From Pseudomonadota bacterium (GTDB lineage: Bacteria > Desulfobacterota > Desulfobacteria > Desulfobacterales > ETH-SRB1), in assembly GCA_018897415.1 (NCBI GenBank), contig JAHIKR010000104.1, positions 1 to 7,866 of the forward strand: DNA of 7,866 nucleotides. Reading direction: 5' to 3'. Shown piece after piece: positions 6,436-7,866 of the stretch. Under the pieces are notes generated by a model. It made no database searches and was not told the DNA's origin. It saw only the letters and a program-made list of their open reading frames with translations. Each line of letters starts with the position of its first letter. Within the stretch, counting starts at the first letter, position 1. The position numbers were made by a program, and so were the translations under genes.

Positions 6436-6840
6436 GTGGGAATCAAATCTAAAAACATCTCCATAATCGATCAGGGAGCTATTGTTGATGGTACGTTTTC
6501 TTGCAAAGGAAGGCTGGTAATTAAGGGAACTGTTAAAGGAATTCTTCTTGGTGATATTGTTACTATTGCCAAAGAAGGTGCTGTTTACGCAGATACTAAG
6601 GCTGCCAGCATAACGATAGGCGGAATATTTGTAGGAGAAATAAAGGACGCAGATGAGCTAATTATACTTTCAACCGGCAACTGTTCAGGAAAAGTCATAT
6701 GTAAAGACCTTGTTGTTGAAGCCGGAGGAATTTTAAATGCAGAAGTAACTTGCAACAAAATTCATGACTCAAACAAATCATCAGAAAATCTACCTTTATC
6801 CCAACCCAGACAAACCGGAAATCCGAAGCACAAAATTTAG
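6436..6840 (+). CDS. Bactofilin (CcmA-like polymer-forming cytoskeletal protein)
   Basis: Bactofilins self-assemble without nucleotide into filaments on the inner membrane and place cell-wall enzymes. The protein has 134 residues, the usual small size. The core, roughly 8-110, is a right-handed beta-helix visible as short glycine-punctuated rungs: VDGTFSCKGRLVIKGTVKG, then GDIVTIAKEGAVYADT, then ITIGGIFVGEI, then LVVEAGGILNAEV. A short hydrophobic N-terminal stretch (NISIID) may help membrane contact. The tail from about 111 is polar, disordered-looking and proline-rich. It is the last gene of the + strand cluster, 17 bp after the M99 gene. In Helicobacter the bactofilin CcmA works with Csd proteins to set helical shape, and bactofilin genes beside murein hydrolases are a recurring arrangement. 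GTG start as explained for its Shine-Dalgarno; GTG 6433 is the alternative. Confidence 0.92.
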   Translation: MGIKSKNISIIDQGAIVDGTFSCKGRLVIKGTVKGILLGDIVTIAKEGAVYADTKAASITIGGIFVGEIKDADELIILSTGNCSGKVICKDLVVEAGGILNAEVTCNKIHDSNKSSENLPLSQPRQTGNPKHKI

Positions 6841-6855
6841 ACCAAAGTTGAGCGA

Positions 6856-7638
6856 CTAATTGCTTTCTTTCCACTTAAATGAAGCACAAAGCGGAAAATG
6901 ATCTGAGATATAAACGCCGTCAAAAGTATCATGAATCACCTTGCAATTTTCTGGAACGATTTCGCCACGATATAAGATCCAATCGATGTGATCTCCATTT
7001 ATATTCCCGGTAAAACCATGGTGTGTGCCGGGGAAGGGTTTACTAAAGGTATTTTTAAAAAAAGGCCCCTTTATATCTTCACCTTTTAATTGCACTTCCT
7101 TTCCAGTAAATACCATATGAGCGGGAGATGATGGCTTGGCATTAAAGTCTCCTACCATTATAGCCGGCAATTCAGATGGTAACTGTGCCAGCCGCTTTAA
7201 TATTATTTTAGCGCTTTCAACCTGCACCGAAGCATCAAAATCAAAGTGGGTATTTACACAAATCAATTTGCGACCATTATTTTTGAACATTCCCACTGTA
7301 CATTGCCTTGGCCATCGGCTATCCCGCGAACGGCTTGGTATCATAGGCGTTGGACTTAGAAAAAAGTGTTCAGAATAAATGCATTCCCAAGTTTTTTTAT
7401 AAAAGATAATATTATTTTGCCAAAAAGATGGCGCAGGGCTCCTTTTGCCGATAAAATTATAGTCAATAAGGATATTATCTATAAAATCCGTTTGGAAATC
7501 ATTTGCCTCCTGTAAGCCTATGAAATCTTTGCGATGTTTTTCAAAAAATGAAGGAAAGCAATCTTTTCGGTAATCCCAGCCATTCGACCCATCTTCTGCC
7601 AATCCAAAGCGCAGATTCAGTGTTAACATAGAAGGCAT
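6856..7638 (-). CDS. Endonuclease/exonuclease/phosphatase-fold hydrolase (EEP-1-like)
   Basis: This is a metal-dependent phosphodiesterase or phosphatase of the DNase I/exonuclease III-like superfamily, 260 residues, with no signal peptide. The ordered active-site motifs are LNLRFG (N8), LQEA (E44), VNTHFD (H131), VGDFNAKP (D164, N166), GDHIDWIL (D219) and YISDHFPL (D246, H247). The pattern with a DG-W-x-x-R near the N-terminus, LSPTP (94-98) and HHGFTG (206-211) fits the uncharacterised EEP-1 group; its substrate cannot be told from sequence. The ATG is preceded on the minus strand by AGAGG (7646-7650) at seven bases. It converges on the bactofilin gene with only 15 bp between stops and no hairpin there, so transcripts may overlap. 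It is probably unrelated to the shape cluster. Confidence 0.9.
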   Translation of the reverse strand: MPSMLTLNLRFGLAEDGSNGWDYRKDCFPSFFEKHRKDFIGLQEANDFQTDFIDNILIDYNFIGKRSPAPSFWQNNIIFYKKTWECIYSEHFFLSPTPMIPSRSRDSRWPRQCTVGMFKNNGRKLICVNTHFDFDASVQVESAKIILKRLAQLPSELPAIMVGDFNAKPSSPAHMVFTGKEVQLKGEDIKGPFFKNTFSKPFPGTHHGFTGNINGDHIDWILYRGEIVPENCKVIHDTFDGVYISDHFPLCASFKWKESN

Positions 7639-7808
7639 AACTTATCCTCTCACAACTAATTTAATAGTATAAGAATTTCCTTTTTTTACGAATTCATCAA
7701 TCAATAGTCAATAATTTGGTTTCTGATAAAAATAATTGTTTTTTCCTTGACATTACTTAATAAAATATTTATTAATTTTTTTTTATTTACAAACAGGAGT
7801 GTAATTCA
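7639..7808. other. Divergent AT-rich intergenic region
   Basis: These 170 bases separate two divergently transcribed genes and are very A+T rich, with several T-tracts. The minus-strand hydrolase has its Shine-Dalgarno here (7646-7650). On that strand TATACT (complement of 7666-7671) resembles a -10 box, but no acceptable -35 lies at 16-18 bp. The plus-strand side carries a better promoter. No RNA gene or riboswitch is apparent. Confidence 0.6.
7747..7775 (+). promoter_or_regulatory. Sigma-70-like promoter for the right-edge gene
   Basis: TTGACA (7747-7752) is a perfect -35 box. TATTAA (7770-7775), a four-of-six -10 match, follows after a 17-base spacer. The -10 lies 33 bases before the GTG start at 7809, leaving a short leader. 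The spacer and -10 contain the inverted repeat AATAAA-ATA-TTTATT (7759-7773), which could be an operator or simply reflect the AT-rich composition. Confidence 0.5.
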
Positions 7809-7866
7809 GTGAAAAAATATACATATAGTGCAAAACGGTCTGATAACAAAGACAAATGGTGTGTCG
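7809..7866 (+). CDS. Start of an unidentified gene, truncated by the window edge
   Basis: GTG at 7809 follows AGGAG (7795-7799) at nine bases and opens a frame with no stop to the window end: MKKYTYSAKRSDNKDKWCV. The start looks genuine because it has both a well-spaced Shine-Dalgarno and a promoter upstream. The visible 19 residues are polar and basic, and there is no hydrophobic core that would indicate a signal peptide. They are too few to name a family. Confidence 0.55.
   Translation, partial: MKKYTYSAKRSDNKDKWCV

Noticed and set aside
6841..6855. Search for a bidirectional terminator between the converging bactofilin and EEP genes.
   Set aside because: Only 15 bases separate the stops, and no GC stem or T-tract is visible there.
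7136..7378. Plus-strand open frame of 80 codons opposite the EEP-fold gene.
   Set aside because: The minus-strand protein has a full set of EEP active-site motifs across this region, so the plus-strand frame is a shadow.
1..7866. CRISPR array, tRNA, rRNA, transposase, integrase or toxin-antitoxin genes.
   Set aside because: No spaced repeats, RNA-gene motifs or mobile-element proteins were seen apart from the single palindromic unit at the left edge.

Overview
The window reads as AT-rich DNA from a Gram-negative, Desulfobacterota-like (deltaproteobacterial, possibly Desulfobacterales) bacterium. This placement is an inference. It rests on the exported murein-trimming enzymes, the ruvA-ruvB-SAM hydrolase order and the general style of the proteins; no rRNA or other decisive marker is present.

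Layout. Positions 1-60 are a 77% G+C palindromic repeat that runs off the left edge. Positions 61-199 are a leader with no convincing gene. From about 200 to 6840, seven genes lie on the + strand with overlaps or gaps of at most 44 bp and no convincing terminator between them, so they probably form one transcription unit. The first three are ruvA (200-817), ruvB (814-1842) and a SAM hydroxide adenosyltransferase of the DUF62 family (1859-2668). The next four look like a cell-shape module: an exported Csd6/Pgp2-like L,D-transpeptidase-fold enzyme (2671-4011), an unrecognised single-pass coiled-coil membrane protein (3981-4832), an exported Csd4/Pgp1-like M99 carboxypeptidase (4877-6418) and a bactofilin of the CcmA type (6436-6840). 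Facing this cluster is a minus-strand endonuclease/exonuclease/phosphatase-fold protein (6856-7638). A divergent AT-rich spacer of 170 bp follows, and it carries a good sigma-70-like promoter. The first 19 codons of an unidentified + strand gene (from 7809) run off the right edge.

How the genes may work together. RuvA and RuvB form the Holliday-junction branch-migration motor, and the RuvA here has an unusual acidic-pin region. In Helicobacter pylori and Campylobacter jejuni, Csd6/Pgp2 trims murein tetrapeptides to tripeptides, Csd4/Pgp1 trims tripeptides to dipeptides, and the bactofilin CcmA positions shape factors, giving helical cells. This window has the same three parts side by side, in the order the two enzymes act, with an inner-membrane coiled-coil protein between the enzymes. 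The M99 protein keeps the unusual Gln-x-x-Glu zinc site of Csd4. The best biological reading is therefore a compact 'trim, tether and scaffold' cassette for cell curvature, probably co-transcribed with DNA-repair genes. The uncharacterised membrane protein is its most novel member.
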